A stretch of DNA of 64,000 nucleotides, taken from Flammeovirga sp. SJP92. GTDB taxonomy: Bacteria > Bacteroidota > Bacteroidia > Cytophagales > Flammeovirgaceae. The notes under the pieces were generated by a model. The model did no database searches, had not been told where the DNA came from, and saw only the letters and a list, made by a program, of their open reading frames with translations. The position numbers were made by a program, and so were the translations under genes. The DNA is taken from NCBI RefSeq assembly GCF_001583495.1, contig NZ_LQAQ01000042.1, positions 124,001 to 188,000 on the forward strand, given 5' to 3'. Below are positions 10,739 to 19,753 of the stretch, one piece after another (within the stretch, counting starts at the first letter, position 1; every line of letters begins with the position of its first letter).

Positions 10739-11518
10739 ATGTATAATAATGAAATAAGAACCGTCAATATGACGAGATACGTGACGCCATTAAGGGAAGG
10801 TGGTTCATTGCCTGCAATTGTTGAAGCAGATGATGGCTTTGATTACGTCATCAAATTTAGAGGAGCAGGGCAGGGTGTCAAAGCCTTGATTGCAGAGTTG
10901 ATTGGAGGAGAAATGGCCCGTCAGATTGGGTTGAATATGCCTGAGTTAGTCTTTATACACCTTGTAGATACATTCAGTAAGTCAGAGGGAGACGAGGAAA
11001 TTCAAGATTTACTCAAATTTAGTGAAGGCCTAAATTTAGGGATGAGCTACCTTAGTGGTGCCATCACTTATGATCCTTTGGTTTCAATTGCAGATCCATT
11101 GGCCGCCTCAAAAGTTGTGCTTTTGGATAGCATTATCACTAATATTGATAGAACACATAGAAACACTAATTTATTGAACTGGAATAAAGCACTGTGGGTG
11201 ATTGATCACGGAGCAAGCTTGTATTTTCATCATTCATGGAATGGGTGGGAAGATCACGCTAATAGAACTTTTCCGATGATAAAAGATCATGTTTTGTTGT
11301 CCAAAGCTACAAAATTAGATGAAGCCAACACTTTATTAAAGGAATTATTAGCCCCTACAATTATTGAGGGAATTGTATCTTTGTTGCCTGAAGATTGGTT
11401 GTCGGATCCAAGTATTGATGCAAGTGTCGAGGAAAGAAGGAACGTCTACACCACCTTATTAAATACAAGAATTGCAAATTTAGATCAACTAACAAAAGAA
11501 GCGAAGAATGCAAGATAA
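10739..11518 (+). CDS. HipA-like kinase domain protein
   Basis: A 259-residue protein related to the kinase core of HipA/PI3K-like Ser/Thr kinases. Visible elements are a likely ATP-binding lysine in YVIKF (K39), the catalytic-loop signature NIDRTHRNTN with D137, H140 and N142, and the metal-binding aspartate in VIDHG (D156). It is much shorter than E. coli HipA (about 440 aa) and lacks the N-terminal HipA subdomain. No HipB-like repressor lies beside it, so it is not a standard hipBA toxin pair. The next gene (DUF3037) starts 11 bp before this stop codon, which points to translational coupling and joint function. Substrate and role are unknown: possibly regulatory phosphorylation, a toxin-antitoxin variant, or defence. 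Confidence 0.8.
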   Translation: MYNNEIRTVNMTRYVTPLREGGSLPAIVEADDGFDYVIKFRGAGQGVKALIAELIGGEMARQIGLNMPELVFIHLVDTFSKSEGDEEIQDLLKFSEGLNLGMSYLSGAITYDPLVSIADPLAASKVVLLDSIITNIDRTHRNTNLLNWNKALWVIDHGASLYFHHSWNGWEDHANRTFPMIKDHVLLSKATKLDEANTLLKELLAPTIIEGIVSLLPEDWLSDPSIDASVEERRNVYTTLLNTRIANLDQLTKEAKNAR

Positions 11519-11897
11519 ACATGTTTATGAATATGCGGTCATCCGCTTTATGCCAAAAGTGGAAAGAGAAGAGTTTATCAATGTGGGTGTAATACTTTTT
11601 AGTAAACCTTTGAAGTTTCTTGACCTTAAATACCAAGTCAATGAAAAGAAACTCAATGCTTTTGATTTAGTTGATATTGATAAAAAAGGTATTGAAGCCT
11701 ATTTGAATACATGGAAACTGATTTGTGAAGGAGGAGCCAAAGGTGGAGTGATTGGTGAGCAAGATTTGCCCAGCAGATTCCGTTGGCTTACTGCTACAAG
11801 ATCAACATTAATTCAATCTTCAAAAGTACATCCTGGTTTGTGTATTGAAGAACCAGAGGAGATTTTGGAAAGGTTATTTGAGAAATACGTTTTATGA
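11508..11897 (+). CDS. DUF3037 family protein
   Basis: A 129-residue cytosolic protein. It matches the DUF3037 pattern: an opening YEYAVIRFMPKVEREEFINVGVILF, a central D-x-D-rich helix and an SRFRWLTATRSTLIQ-like block (LPSRFRWLTATRST at about 85-98), then PGLCIEEPEEILERLFE. DUF3037 genes are commonly found directly after HipA-like kinase genes, and here the two ORFs overlap by 11 bp. It may be the kinase's partner, substrate or neutraliser; that is inference from context. Its 3' end overlaps the convergent sensor-kinase gene by 6 bp, with no terminator hairpin between them. Confidence 0.8.
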   Translation: MQDKHVYEYAVIRFMPKVEREEFINVGVILFSKPLKFLDLKYQVNEKKLNAFDLVDIDKKGIEAYLNTWKLICEGGAKGGVIGEQDLPSRFRWLTATRSTLIQSSKVHPGLCIEEPEEILERLFEKYVL

Positions 11898-14177
11898 TTC
11901 GTAAACGTCATACGTTTTCCACCAATCTTGTGCATTATGCTTAGTCCACTGGTGCTTTTGAGCAATTTTTTCCAGTTGAAAGATCAAATCATCAATACTT
12001 TGAATTCTTTTTTTAGGGTCAAACTGAATACATTTTTCAAGTAATGCATATAGGTCTTCAGGAATATCTTCACGTTCCACTAATTTATGAATATCATTTT
12101 GCTCAATAGATTCTTGTCCTGATAGTACTTTTTGAGAGAGAATTTCAATCATCAGTCGTCCATTAAGCATGTAGAATCCTAGGATTCCTAAAGAATAAAT
12201 ATCCACTTTACTGTCACTGTTGTTGGGGTCTCTCAATCGCTCAGGTGCCATGTAAAGTGGAGTGCCACCTACCTTATGAAAGGCCGTATGCTCAGTGTTT
12301 GGAGCCAGTTCCTTCACCAATCCAAAGTCCAGAAGTTTTACCTGATCATAAGCTTCTCCTTGTTTAGAGAGGATAATATTCATCGGTTTAATATCACGAT
12401 GAACAAGGTTTTTATGGTGAGCTTCTCTTAAACTGTAGGCTACCTCCAAAAGAATATAAACGGCTCTGTTGATAGGGAAAACCTGATCGCGGTCAATGAT
12501 TTTTGCAAGGGTCACTCCATCAATATATTCCATTACATAATAGAAATACCCCTCATTGGAAGTGCCATAATCATAAATTTTTATTGTATTAGGATGTTTC
12601 AACGCAGAAGTAGCCATTACTTCTCTCTCAAATCTTTTTACATTGTCATCTGTAATAAAATCCTTTTTTAAGAGTTTGATGGCAACAGGCATTTTAATCA
12701 GAGAGTGTTCTGCTTTGTAAACCACACCAAAACCACCTTCGCCAATTTTATCTACTACAGTAAACTGTCCTAGTTGTTTGATTTTTGAGTTGAATCGGAG
12801 GATGCGAATATTAGAATGATATAAGAGAAAGCAAAGTACGCAAATAATGAAATACAAAATGCCTAAAACCCAGTCCATTTTCCTTATCATTTCTAGTGCA
12901 TCTGAAGCATCTTCCTTATTGACAATTCCAAAATCCAAATCGTCAATCCACTGCCATACTCCAATGACATCCACCCCTCTGTAATCTTTATAAATATGAT
13001 CTATTTCTCCGTTATTTACCTTCGAGTTGCCTTTTAAATATTCATAAAACTTCATAGAAGTAGCAGTAAGAGGCCAATTGATTTTCTCTAAATCAGGTGA
13101 TTCACCTTCCATAACGTTTACTTCAGGATTTAAATCTTCTAAGTGGTAAATAGAAGATTTATGTTTCAAAAATCCACTTTTCTGAAGGTCTTTTGTAAAA
13201 CGGCTTTCAGAAATAATATATCCATCTTTGTTGACGGCATAAGATTCGGAAGATTGACCATAAAGAGTCGCTTTGAACAAATTAGAGAACTGTTTTTTGG
13301 CTAAAGTCACAGTCAATACGAAACCAACGATTTTATTTTCATTATTATAAACAGGCGTACCTACTGCACAATCGGAATCTGTATTTAAAGTACTGTCTTT
13401 TTCAAGCAATGATGCGGAGATATGAATTGGAGGAATAAAAATAGTATTTCCTTTTTTCAGCTCATTATGATAATCAAAAAGGTGTTTACTGAGTTTTTTA
13501 TTAATGAGTGGGGAGTTAAACTGTTGCTCTGATTGAAAGGTATTATAAGTAATTTTTAATTCATTTTTATGGATGAGGCTGATGTATTCAAAGCCCATAA
13601 TGTCTTTCATCTTATTAATCTGAGCATTATAAGGTTGAATTTTCTGAAGATAAACTTCATGTGGTAATTCCAGCCTTTGAAGGCTGTCAATCACAATAGC
13701 AAAGTTTCTTAAGGTTTTAGTAGAAGCAATTTCTTTTACCTTTCTTTTTTCATCATTGACCCAATCTTGTATAATGGTGGTAGTAGCATTAAGCTGTGCT
13801 CTTTTTTCTTCTATTTCTTGATAGAAAACTACGTTGTAAATATGTTTTCTTACCCAAAAACCTAATACTAACAATACTGCTAGACTCGATACTATCACAA
13901 TAAGTCTTGTGTGTTTGTTTTTGAGAAGATGATTAGAAACTTTTCCGAATAAGCTTTTAGTGTGATCTTCCTGATCTAGCTGAATGTGCGACTGATGAGT
14001 AGCAACTTTGCCAGTAGGAGTGTAAGTTGTAAATTCTTGATATAAACTTAAAACTTCTTGGAGCAAAGCCTCATCATTTTGACATTTTTCATGAATTACT
14101 TTTATAGCCTTTTCCTTTTCTAACTCCATAACAAGCGCTAGAATATTTGAGGCTTTTTCGTGCAATGATTGTGACAT
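11892..14177 (-). CDS. Transmembrane sensor serine/threonine protein kinase
   Basis: A 761-residue membrane kinase with an unusual order. An N-terminal cytosolic segment (1-88) comes first, then TM1 (about 90-110, IVIVSSLAVLLVLGFWV) and a roughly 320-residue periplasmic region resembling a double Cache sensor. TM2 follows (about 437-456, WVLGILYFIICVLCFLLY), and then a C-terminal Hanks-type kinase domain (about 467-740). Kinase motifs are complete: GEGGFG P-loop (near 475), VAIKLL lysine (near 499), HRDIKPMN catalytic loop (near 594), DFG (near 618) and APE-type MAPERL. A TTG at 14216 would extend the frame by 13 codons into the sigma gene; the ATG at 14177 sits 5 bp after the sigma stop and is preferred. 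It is the second gene of an operon with an ECF sigma factor and probably controls that sigma by phosphorylation. Confidence 0.92.
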   Translation of the reverse strand: MSQSLHEKASNILALVMELEKEKAIKVIHEKCQNDEALLQEVLSLYQEFTTYTPTGKVATHQSHIQLDQEDHTKSLFGKVSNHLLKNKHTRLIVIVSSLAVLLVLGFWVRKHIYNVVFYQEIEEKRAQLNATTTIIQDWVNDEKRKVKEIASTKTLRNFAIVIDSLQRLELPHEVYLQKIQPYNAQINKMKDIMGFEYISLIHKNELKITYNTFQSEQQFNSPLINKKLSKHLFDYHNELKKGNTIFIPPIHISASLLEKDSTLNTDSDCAVGTPVYNNENKIVGFVLTVTLAKKQFSNLFKATLYGQSSESYAVNKDGYIISESRFTKDLQKSGFLKHKSSIYHLEDLNPEVNVMEGESPDLEKINWPLTATSMKFYEYLKGNSKVNNGEIDHIYKDYRGVDVIGVWQWIDDLDFGIVNKEDASDALEMIRKMDWVLGILYFIICVLCFLLYHSNIRILRFNSKIKQLGQFTVVDKIGEGGFGVVYKAEHSLIKMPVAIKLLKKDFITDDNVKRFEREVMATSALKHPNTIKIYDYGTSNEGYFYYVMEYIDGVTLAKIIDRDQVFPINRAVYILLEVAYSLREAHHKNLVHRDIKPMNIILSKQGEAYDQVKLLDFGLVKELAPNTEHTAFHKVGGTPLYMAPERLRDPNNSDSKVDIYSLGILGFYMLNGRLMIEILSQKVLSGQESIEQNDIHKLVEREDIPEDLYALLEKCIQFDPKKRIQSIDDLIFQLEKIAQKHQWTKHNAQDWWKTYDVYES

Positions 14178-14182
14178 ATAAT

Positions 14183-14740
14183 TTAGAGGTCGCTCTTCAT
14201 AAATTTCTTTAACCAAGCTTTGGCCACTTTCCAGTCTACTTCAATAGTTTTGATGGAAACACCCAATTCATCAGCAATTTCTTGCATTTTCAAACCTCCA
14301 AAAAATTTTAATTCTACAACCGTTGCTTGTCTATCGTGTACCTTTGCTAGCTGTTCTAACCCTTCATGAATATCTAGCACCATACCTTCTTTTTCAGGCG
14401 TAAAAGCAATGCCTTCTTCTAGTTCGAGCATGTGCTCTCCACTTCCTCTTTTAATAGCATTTTTTGATCTAGCATGATGCACTAAAATACGACGAATTGC
14501 TTGGGCTCCAACTGCGAAAAAATGAGTTTTTCCTTGCCAGTTGATTTGATCCTGATCTACTAAATTAAGATAAGCTTCATTGACTAAAAGTGTAGGCTGT
14601 AATGTATGATCTACTCTTTCTCTTCTAAATAGTTTTTCTGCAATATCATGTAAATTATCATAGACGATAGGGTAGAGTTGTTCTTTTGATTTTGGTAAAT
14701 CAAGCTGATTGAGCAATTGTGAGACCTCTGTTTTATTCAT
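14183..14740 (-). CDS. ECF-type RNA polymerase sigma factor paired with a Ser/Thr kinase
   Basis: A 185-residue sigma-70 family protein with regions 2 (about 10-90) and 4 (about 125-183, MQEIADELGVSIKTIEVDWKVAKAWL helix-turn-helix). Where ordinary ECF factors carry an acidic DAED-like patch in region 2.2, this one reads DHTLQPTLLVNEAYLNL (residues 44-60). That is the kinase-linked ECF type (ECF43-like), in which a phosphorylated threonine supplies the missing negative charge. T46 and T50 are candidates. The gene directly precedes the membrane kinase with a 5-bp gap, and there is no anti-sigma gene. The upstream 250 bp presumably hold its promoter. Its target genes are unknown. Confidence 0.9.
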   Translation of the reverse strand: MNKTEVSQLLNQLDLPKSKEQLYPIVYDNLHDIAEKLFRRERVDHTLQPTLLVNEAYLNLVDQDQINWQGKTHFFAVGAQAIRRILVHHARSKNAIKRGSGEHMLELEEGIAFTPEKEGMVLDIHEGLEQLAKVHDRQATVVELKFFGGLKMQEIADELGVSIKTIEVDWKVAKAWLKKFMKSDL

Positions 14741-14942
14741 GTGTGAGAGTTATAATAGTATGAATATCTAAAAATAAAAAAATCCTTTTGAAGAAAAAAA
14801 AATAGATGTGTCGGTGATATTTTATAGAACTTGATATAATAGGATGTAAACGATAAGATGAACGATTACTCTTGTAACATCGAATAAAAAACTAACAACT
14901 CTGAAAAGTGTAAATGTTAGGTAGTAATTTAGTTAGAGAAAC

Positions 14943-14967
14943 AAGGGAGGTGATGCCTCCCTTTTTT
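14943..14967. terminator. Strong hairpin between genes, best T-run on the plus strand
   Basis: AAGGGAGG, a 5-nt loop and CCTCCCTT are followed on the plus strand by six T. On the minus strand it lies 20 bp after the stop of the gene at 14988 and has only a mixed T-rich tail. It could end that gene, but it reads best as a terminator for an unseen plus-strand transcript. Confidence 0.65.
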
Positions 14968-14987
14968 ATGTATTTCTATTTTTTCAA

Positions 14988-15374
14988 CTAAGACAATAAT
15001 TGGTATTCAAACAAGTCGTACTTAATCAAGTTTTTCAATAAATGAACAGCTGCTTCTTTGACAATTGTTTCAGACAAATCAATGATAAAGTCTAAAGTTT
15101 CCCCATCACATTCTACTTTCACATTATCGAAAAATTCTTTCGGATAATTTCTTAACAATGCAAATTTTTTCTCAAAGGCATAAGCAATAATATATTCTAT
15201 TGAAAGAAAATCATGTTCTTGCTCATTAAGTGACGCTTGGTAAAGAAGATGATCTATTTGCTGGTGGAGTGCATTGGACTCTTCTTCAGGTAGATCAATA
15301 ATTTGGAAGAATTCCCAGCTTTGGTGGATATCGAAGTGTACAATAATATAAGTGTGATCTGCTGTGATTTTCAT
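14988..15374 (-). CDS. Hypothetical cytosolic protein
   Basis: A 128-residue protein that I do not recognise. It is acidic, mixed alpha/beta, and has no signal peptide or membrane segment. Sequence landmarks are DHTYIIVHFDIHQSWEFF at the start and a central FLSIEYIIAYAFEKKFALLRNYP. A hydrophobic C-terminal helix (ETIVKEAAVHLLKNLIKYDLF) ends it. A TTG two codons upstream extends the frame, but the ATG at 15374 is the natural start. It stands alone between the sigma/kinase operon and a divergent unknown gene. Confidence 0.75.
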   Translation of the reverse strand: MKITADHTYIIVHFDIHQSWEFFQIIDLPEEESNALHQQIDHLLYQASLNEQEHDFLSIEYIIAYAFEKKFALLRNYPKEFFDNVKVECDGETLDFIIDLSETIVKEAAVHLLKNLIKYDLFEYQLLS

Positions 15375-15518
15375 ATTCAATAATCTATAATTTTGCCCTT
15401 AACGATCTTTAAGGATTATTATATTTCTTTCTTCAACCCTTTGTTTCAAACAATCGTTCAATATATCAAAAGTAAATACAAATAATTGTATTTATCTAAC
15501 TTTTAAAAGTTGATTGCT

Positions 15519-16055
15519 ATGATACATCAAAATATAAATAAAGAAACTACTACCTATAAATTAATCTATAATCAATACATTAAAGAATTAAATTCGATGT
15601 TAGAGTTTAATAAAGGTAGATTAACAAAACGTTTTTTTGAACCACAGTGGGCATTATTACCATTTCATTGGTTCATGAAAGATTTTAGAAATTTAAAAAA
15701 TACAGATATAGAAATTACTGCAGAAGGTTTTGTAATGGAAACAGCTGTGGCATTAAAAGATAAATATGGGATTGTGTTAGAAGAGAGAGAAGTTTCTAAC
15801 TTAATTGCCGGTTACAATAATATATTACAACAACAAACTCTTTTTGAAACAGTTATTGAAATTGAGGAAGAAAGATTTTTTGAAGATTATGATCAATTGA
15901 AGAAAATGAAAGCGAAAGAACAAAAAATTGAAGAAGCAAAATTACAGGTATTGAACTTGTATGCTTCAACTAAAAATATACTTAATTCTAGTGTACTTAA
16001 TGTGTCTTCTTATTTGGATACAATCCAGAAGAGACCAAAGTTGCACAAAGGTTAA
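15519..16055 (+). CDS. Hypothetical helical protein
   Basis: A 178-residue protein with no family I recognise. The N-terminal part is basic and aromatic (NKGRLTKRFFEPQWALLPFHWFMKDFRNL). The middle and C-terminal parts are strongly helical and charged (EIEEERFFEDYDQLKKMKAKEQKIEEAKLQ, about 120-150), which suggests a coiled coil. There is no signal peptide. A TTG three codons upstream is possible, but the ATG at 15519 is more likely. It is divergent from the unknown gene at 14988 and convergent with galM, with a shared hairpin terminator between. Confidence 0.75.
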   Translation: MIHQNINKETTTYKLIYNQYIKELNSMLEFNKGRLTKRFFEPQWALLPFHWFMKDFRNLKNTDIEITAEGFVMETAVALKDKYGIVLEEREVSNLIAGYNNILQQQTLFETVIEIEEERFFEDYDQLKKMKAKEQKIEEAKLQVLNLYASTKNILNSSVLNVSSYLDTIQKRPKLHKG

Positions 16056-16121
16056 GATCAGTAGTTAATGACAATTGGGCACAGTAAATACTCATTGCTT
16101 TAAGCCCAGATAAGTAAAAAT

Positions 16122-16163
16122 GAAAGCCCTGATTCTGTTATTTTAGAATCAGGGCTTCATTGT
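16122..16163. terminator. Bidirectional terminator between convergent genes
   Basis: GAAAGCCCTGATTCT (16122-16136) pairs with AGAATCAGGGCTTC (16145-16158): a long GC-containing stem between the convergent gene at 15519 and galM. Confidence 0.85.
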
Positions 16164-16182
16164 CTATAAGTCTAAATGAGAT

Positions 16183-17244
16183 CTATTTCACTACAAATTT
16201 GTACACTGTTTTTTGAGTGTACTCTTCATTTGGATTTAAAATCACTGAAGGGAAATGAGGTTGATTTGGAGAGTCAGGGAAATGTTGTGCTTCCAAGCAG
16301 AACCCTTGACGCTTAATATGAGCGGTTTGATTTTTTCCTAAATCACCTTCAAGCCAGTTACCAGTGTAGAATTGAACACCAGGTTCAGTAGAATATACTT
16401 CCATGCTACGACCTGTAGTTGCTTCATAAGCAATACCTACCAATCCATACTCACCAACTGGTTTGTTGATCACTAAGTTGTGATCATAGCCAATACCAAT
16501 TTGAGTTTGGTCGTGATCAGCATCAATTTCGTTACCAATTACTTTTTCTTCAGTAAAGTCAAAAGGAGTACCTTTTACAGAAACAATTTCACCAGTTGGA
16601 ATACAAGTTTCATCTACAGGAGTATAGTACTTACAATTTAACAGTAAAGAGTGGTCCGTAATTTCACCTTCCCCTTTAAGGTTGAAATAAGGGTGAGAAG
16701 TAAAGTTGACAATTGTCTTCTTATCTGTTGTAGCACTGTAATCTAAAACAATTTCATTTTCGTCAGTCAATGAAATCTTCAGCTTCAATGTTACATTACC
16801 AGGAAGATTTTCAAAACCGTCAGGGCTTGTATGTGACAAAACCACTGAGCTTACATTTTCCTCTGAAATTTCTTCCACAATATCAAATACATGGCTATCA
16901 AAACCTTTGTCACCACCATGTAAAAAGTTAGGACCGTTGTTGGTTGCCAATTGGTATTCTACTCCATCAATAGAGATTTTACCTTTAGCGATTCTGTTGG
17001 CAAATTGACCAACAGTTGCACCAAGATAACAGTCATTTTTTAAGTAATCTTCTAAAGAATCTTTTCCAAGAAGAACGTCAGCCATTTCACCGTTTTTATC
17101 AGCAGTAACAAAGCTAACAAGAATGCCTCCGTAAGTTGAGACTTTAAGTTGGGAACCTTTTTGATTAGTAAGAGTATACAAGTACACGTCTTTGTCGTCG
17201 TGCTTGCCCCAAGCAACTTTTTCTATTTGTTTAATATCTATCAT
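16183..17244 (-). CDS. galM: Aldose 1-epimerase (galactose mutarotase)
   Basis: A 353-residue cytosolic enzyme that interconverts alpha and beta anomers of galactose or glucose, feeding galactokinase. Family motifs are clear: GATVGQFANRI (75-85), FLHGG (108-112), the catalytic acid His in NFTSHPYFNL (H184) and the catalytic base Glu in GFCLEAQHFPDSPN (E318). An upstream TTG would add 16 unrelated residues, so the ATG at 17244 is the start. It is the last gene of the Leloir cluster. It is separated from galE by 292 bp holding two hairpins, so it may be expressed at a lower level or from its own promoter. Confidence 0.95.
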   Translation of the reverse strand: MIDIKQIEKVAWGKHDDKDVYLYTLTNQKGSQLKVSTYGGILVSFVTADKNGEMADVLLGKDSLEDYLKNDCYLGATVGQFANRIAKGKISIDGVEYQLATNNGPNFLHGGDKGFDSHVFDIVEEISEENVSSVVLSHTSPDGFENLPGNVTLKLKISLTDENEIVLDYSATTDKKTIVNFTSHPYFNLKGEGEITDHSLLLNCKYYTPVDETCIPTGEIVSVKGTPFDFTEEKVIGNEIDADHDQTQIGIGYDHNLVINKPVGEYGLVGIAYEATTGRSMEVYSTEPGVQFYTGNWLEGDLGKNQTAHIKRQGFCLEAQHFPDSPNQPHFPSVILNPNEEYTQKTVYKFVVK

Positions 17245-17351
17245 TTCATTAAAACATTTAAGGTTTGCTAGTAGTAAAGTAGTAAGTACCAATACTTTTA
17301 GTAAAAAAAGTTATTTACTTTCCTTTTTCCTAGTACTTTAATAGATAAATT

Positions 17352-17433
17352 AAAAGCCTGTTTGAAATATCAGTTTTCAGCAAATTGTGTTTTCAAACAG
17401 GCTCTTACACTTCCCTTATAAAAGAGAAGTGTA
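17352..17433 (-). terminator. Two tandem hairpins between galE and galM
   Basis: Reading the minus strand, TTACACTTC pairs with GAAGTGTAA (17405-17433). Next, AGCCTGTTTGAAA pairs with TTTCAAACAGGCT (17354-17403), followed by TTTTAATTT. The second hairpin looks like a terminator or strong attenuator after galE. Confidence 0.7.
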
Positions 17434-17536
17434 AAGAGCATCTATTCATCTGAAATTACCTGTACAATATGATGCTTTAAGTTGTTTGTTGTTAAGTCAA
17501 AAAAATGTTTAGTTTTTTTGCCGTACACACTATTTA

Positions 17537-18568
17537 TTATGCTTTTGATAAAGCTTTTTCTTGCAATTGTTGTTGCCATTTCCAAGCAGAACCAGTCATA
17601 TCATCCAATGTCTTTTCGGATTGCCATCCTAACTCTTGGTTACCGAAAGTGGTGTCAGCATAAATCTTTTCGATATCACCTTCACGACGTTCTACCAACT
17701 TGTAGTTCAGTTTTACACCTGACATTTTTTCGAATGATTGGATTACCTCTAAAACAGTGGAACCAGTACCAGTCCCTACGTTGAAGAATTCGTAATCTTC
17801 TTTTTGCTTGCTTTCGATCATTCTGTTTAATGCAACAATATGAGCTTGTGCTAAATCTACTACGTGGATGTAGTCACGAATACAAGTACCATCTTTTGTA
17901 TTGTAGTCATCACCAAATACACTTAATTCGGCTCTCATACCCACACCTGTTTGTGTGATAAACGGCATCAAGTTTTGAGGGACACCCAAAGGTAATTCAC
18001 CAATCAATGCAGAATCATGTGCACCTACAGGGTTGAAATAACGTAGAGCGATCGCTTTCAATCCGCTTTCTGCTTTTACGATATCTCTGATGATCTCTTC
18101 ACCTACTTGTTTTGTATTTCCGTAAGGAGATAGAGCAGGTTGAACTGGCGTTTGTTCAGTTACAGGCAACACGTCTGGTTGACCGTAAACTGTACAAGAT
18201 GAAGAGAAAACAAAATTACTTACCTCATGTTTTACCATTAGGTCTAAGATGTTTAATAACGACTGAAGGTTATTTCTGTAATAAAGGCTTGGCTTATTTA
18301 CAGATTCACCCACTGCTTTTGAAGCGGCGAAGTGAATAATACCATCAATCTTCTCCTCTTGGAATAATTGATCTAATTTATCAAAATCTAAAAGATCAAA
18401 CTCATAGAACTTAGGCTTTGTTCCAGTGATTTTTTCAATACCTTCCAATGCACCAATCTCAGAATTTGATAAGTTGTCAACGATAACCACTTCAAATCCT
18501 TTGTTGATTAATTCCACTGAGGTATGTGAACCAATGTAACCTAAACCTCCTGTTACTAAAATCTTCAT
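17537..18568 (-). CDS. galE: UDP-glucose 4-epimerase
   Basis: A 343-residue short-chain dehydrogenase-type epimerase that converts UDP-galactose to UDP-glucose using bound NAD. The N-terminal Rossmann motif GGLGYIGSH is at residues 7-15. The catalytic triad region shows S124 in FSSSCTVYG and Y149/K153 in SPYGNTKQ. A conserved ALRYFNPVGAH and a CIRDYIHVVDLA block follow. Length is typical of GalE. It lies downstream of galT (81-bp gap with a hairpin) and upstream of galM in the minus-strand gal operon. Confidence 0.97.
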   Translation of the reverse strand: MKILVTGGLGYIGSHTSVELINKGFEVVIVDNLSNSEIGALEGIEKITGTKPKFYEFDLLDFDKLDQLFQEEKIDGIIHFAASKAVGESVNKPSLYYRNNLQSLLNILDLMVKHEVSNFVFSSSCTVYGQPDVLPVTEQTPVQPALSPYGNTKQVGEEIIRDIVKAESGLKAIALRYFNPVGAHDSALIGELPLGVPQNLMPFITQTGVGMRAELSVFGDDYNTKDGTCIRDYIHVVDLAQAHIVALNRMIESKQKEDYEFFNVGTGTGSTVLEVIQSFEKMSGVKLNYKLVERREGDIEKIYADTTFGNQELGWQSEKTLDDMTGSAWKWQQQLQEKALSKA

Positions 18569-18603
18569 TTTGTTTATTTGTTATCTCTATTAATGAAAAA
18601 TTA

Positions 18604-18635
18604 TAGACTAGCAATTATCATTTATTACTAGTCTA
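18604..18635 (-). repeat. Intercistronic hairpin between galT and galE
   Basis: TAGACTAG (18604-18611) and CTAGTCTA (18628-18635) form an 8-bp stem. On the minus strand it is followed by TATAATTTTT, a weak terminator-like tail inside the operon. Confidence 0.55.
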
Positions 18636-18649
18636 CAAATCATCTAATG

Positions 18650-19714
18650 TTATTTTTCTTCTTCCAAAACAGCACTTTTATAGTGTACTAAAGATTGCTC
18701 TCTAATACGTGCAGCCGCTGTTTCAGCAGTAATATCTCTTTGAGCATTAGCAAGCATTTCATAACCTACCATAAACTTCTTCACTGTAGCAGAGCGAAGT
18801 AGAGGAGGATAGAAACACATGTGCATGTGCCACTCTGGGTGATCCTCTCCGTCTGTTGGAGCTTGGTGGATACCCGCAGAATAAGGGAAAGAAACTTCAA
18901 AGATGTTGTCATACTTGATCGTTAAAGATCTGTACGCATCCGCAAAAGCATCTTTTTCCTCTTCCGAAAGATCAGTAATTCTGCTTACTGCTCTTTTAGG
19001 AACAATCATCGTTTCAAAAGGCCAAACAGCCCAGAAAGGAACGATAGCAACAAAGTGTTCATTTTCATAAACTACTCTTGTTTGTTGCTTGATTTCTTGT
19101 GCAATGTAATCAGAAAGCAAAGTCGTACCATTTTTGTCATAGTATGCTTTTTGATTTTCTTGCTTTTTGGCAGGCTCTTGAGGAATAGATTCCTGAGCCC
19201 AGATTTGACCGTGAGGGTGAGGATTTGAACAACCCATCACAGAACCTTTATTTTCAAAAATCTGAACATGGTTGATGTAATCTCTAGCACCTAGCTCAGT
19301 ATATTCTTTTGCCCATAGGTCAACTACTTTTCTAATTCCTTCCGTTTCCATTTCAGGAATAGTCAAATCGTGACGAGGAGAGAAGCAAATTACTTTACAC
19401 AAACCTCTTTCACTTTTTGCTCTGAAAAGACCATTACCTTCATTCATTTCGCCTGTAGGAACATCTTCCAATAAAGCAGCGAAATCATTTTGGAATGAAT
19501 AAGTATCAGTATACTGAGGGTTCACTTCGCCATTGATACGAGTATTACCCGCACATAAATAACATGATGGATCATGTTCAGGACGCTTTTCCTCTTCAAT
19601 CTTTTCTACTTGTCCTTGCCAAGGTCTCTTCGCTCTGTGAGGAGAAACTTGTACCCATTCATTTGTAAGTGGGTTGTATCGACGGTGAGGATGATCCTCA
19701 AAATTAAATTCCAT
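18650..19714 (-). CDS. galT: Galactose-1-phosphate uridylyltransferase
   Basis: A 354-residue HIT-superfamily enzyme that moves UMP from UDP-glucose to galactose-1-phosphate. Zn-binding cysteines appear as CYLC (C51, C54). The active-site motif is NPHPHGQIW, with H168 as the nucleophile that carries UMP. The C-terminal half holds the second HIT-like domain ([26 protein letters not shown]). Length is normal for the bacterial enzyme. It is second in the galKTEM operon, 87 bp after galK with a hairpin in the gap. Confidence 0.97.
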   Translation of the reverse strand: MEFNFEDHPHRRYNPLTNEWVQVSPHRAKRPWQGQVEKIEEEKRPEHDPSCYLCAGNTRINGEVNPQYTDTYSFQNDFAALLEDVPTGEMNEGNGLFRAKSERGLCKVICFSPRHDLTIPEMETEGIRKVVDLWAKEYTELGARDYINHVQIFENKGSVMGCSNPHPHGQIWAQESIPQEPAKKQENQKAYYDKNGTTLLSDYIAQEIKQQTRVVYENEHFVAIVPFWAVWPFETMIVPKRAVSRITDLSEEEKDAFADAYRSLTIKYDNIFEVSFPYSAGIHQAPTDGEDHPEWHMHMCFYPPLLRSATVKKFMVGYEMLANAQRDITAETAAARIREQSLVHYKSAVLEEEK

Positions 19715-19753
19715 TGTTGATTCTTGTTTTCCTAGTCAAAAAATTTCTTTAAA

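Noticed and set aside
14178-14216. Longer kinase start at TTG 14216
   Set aside because: It is a TTG inside the sigma gene, and the ATG at 14177 falls 5 bp after the sigma stop. The extra residues add nothing recognisable.
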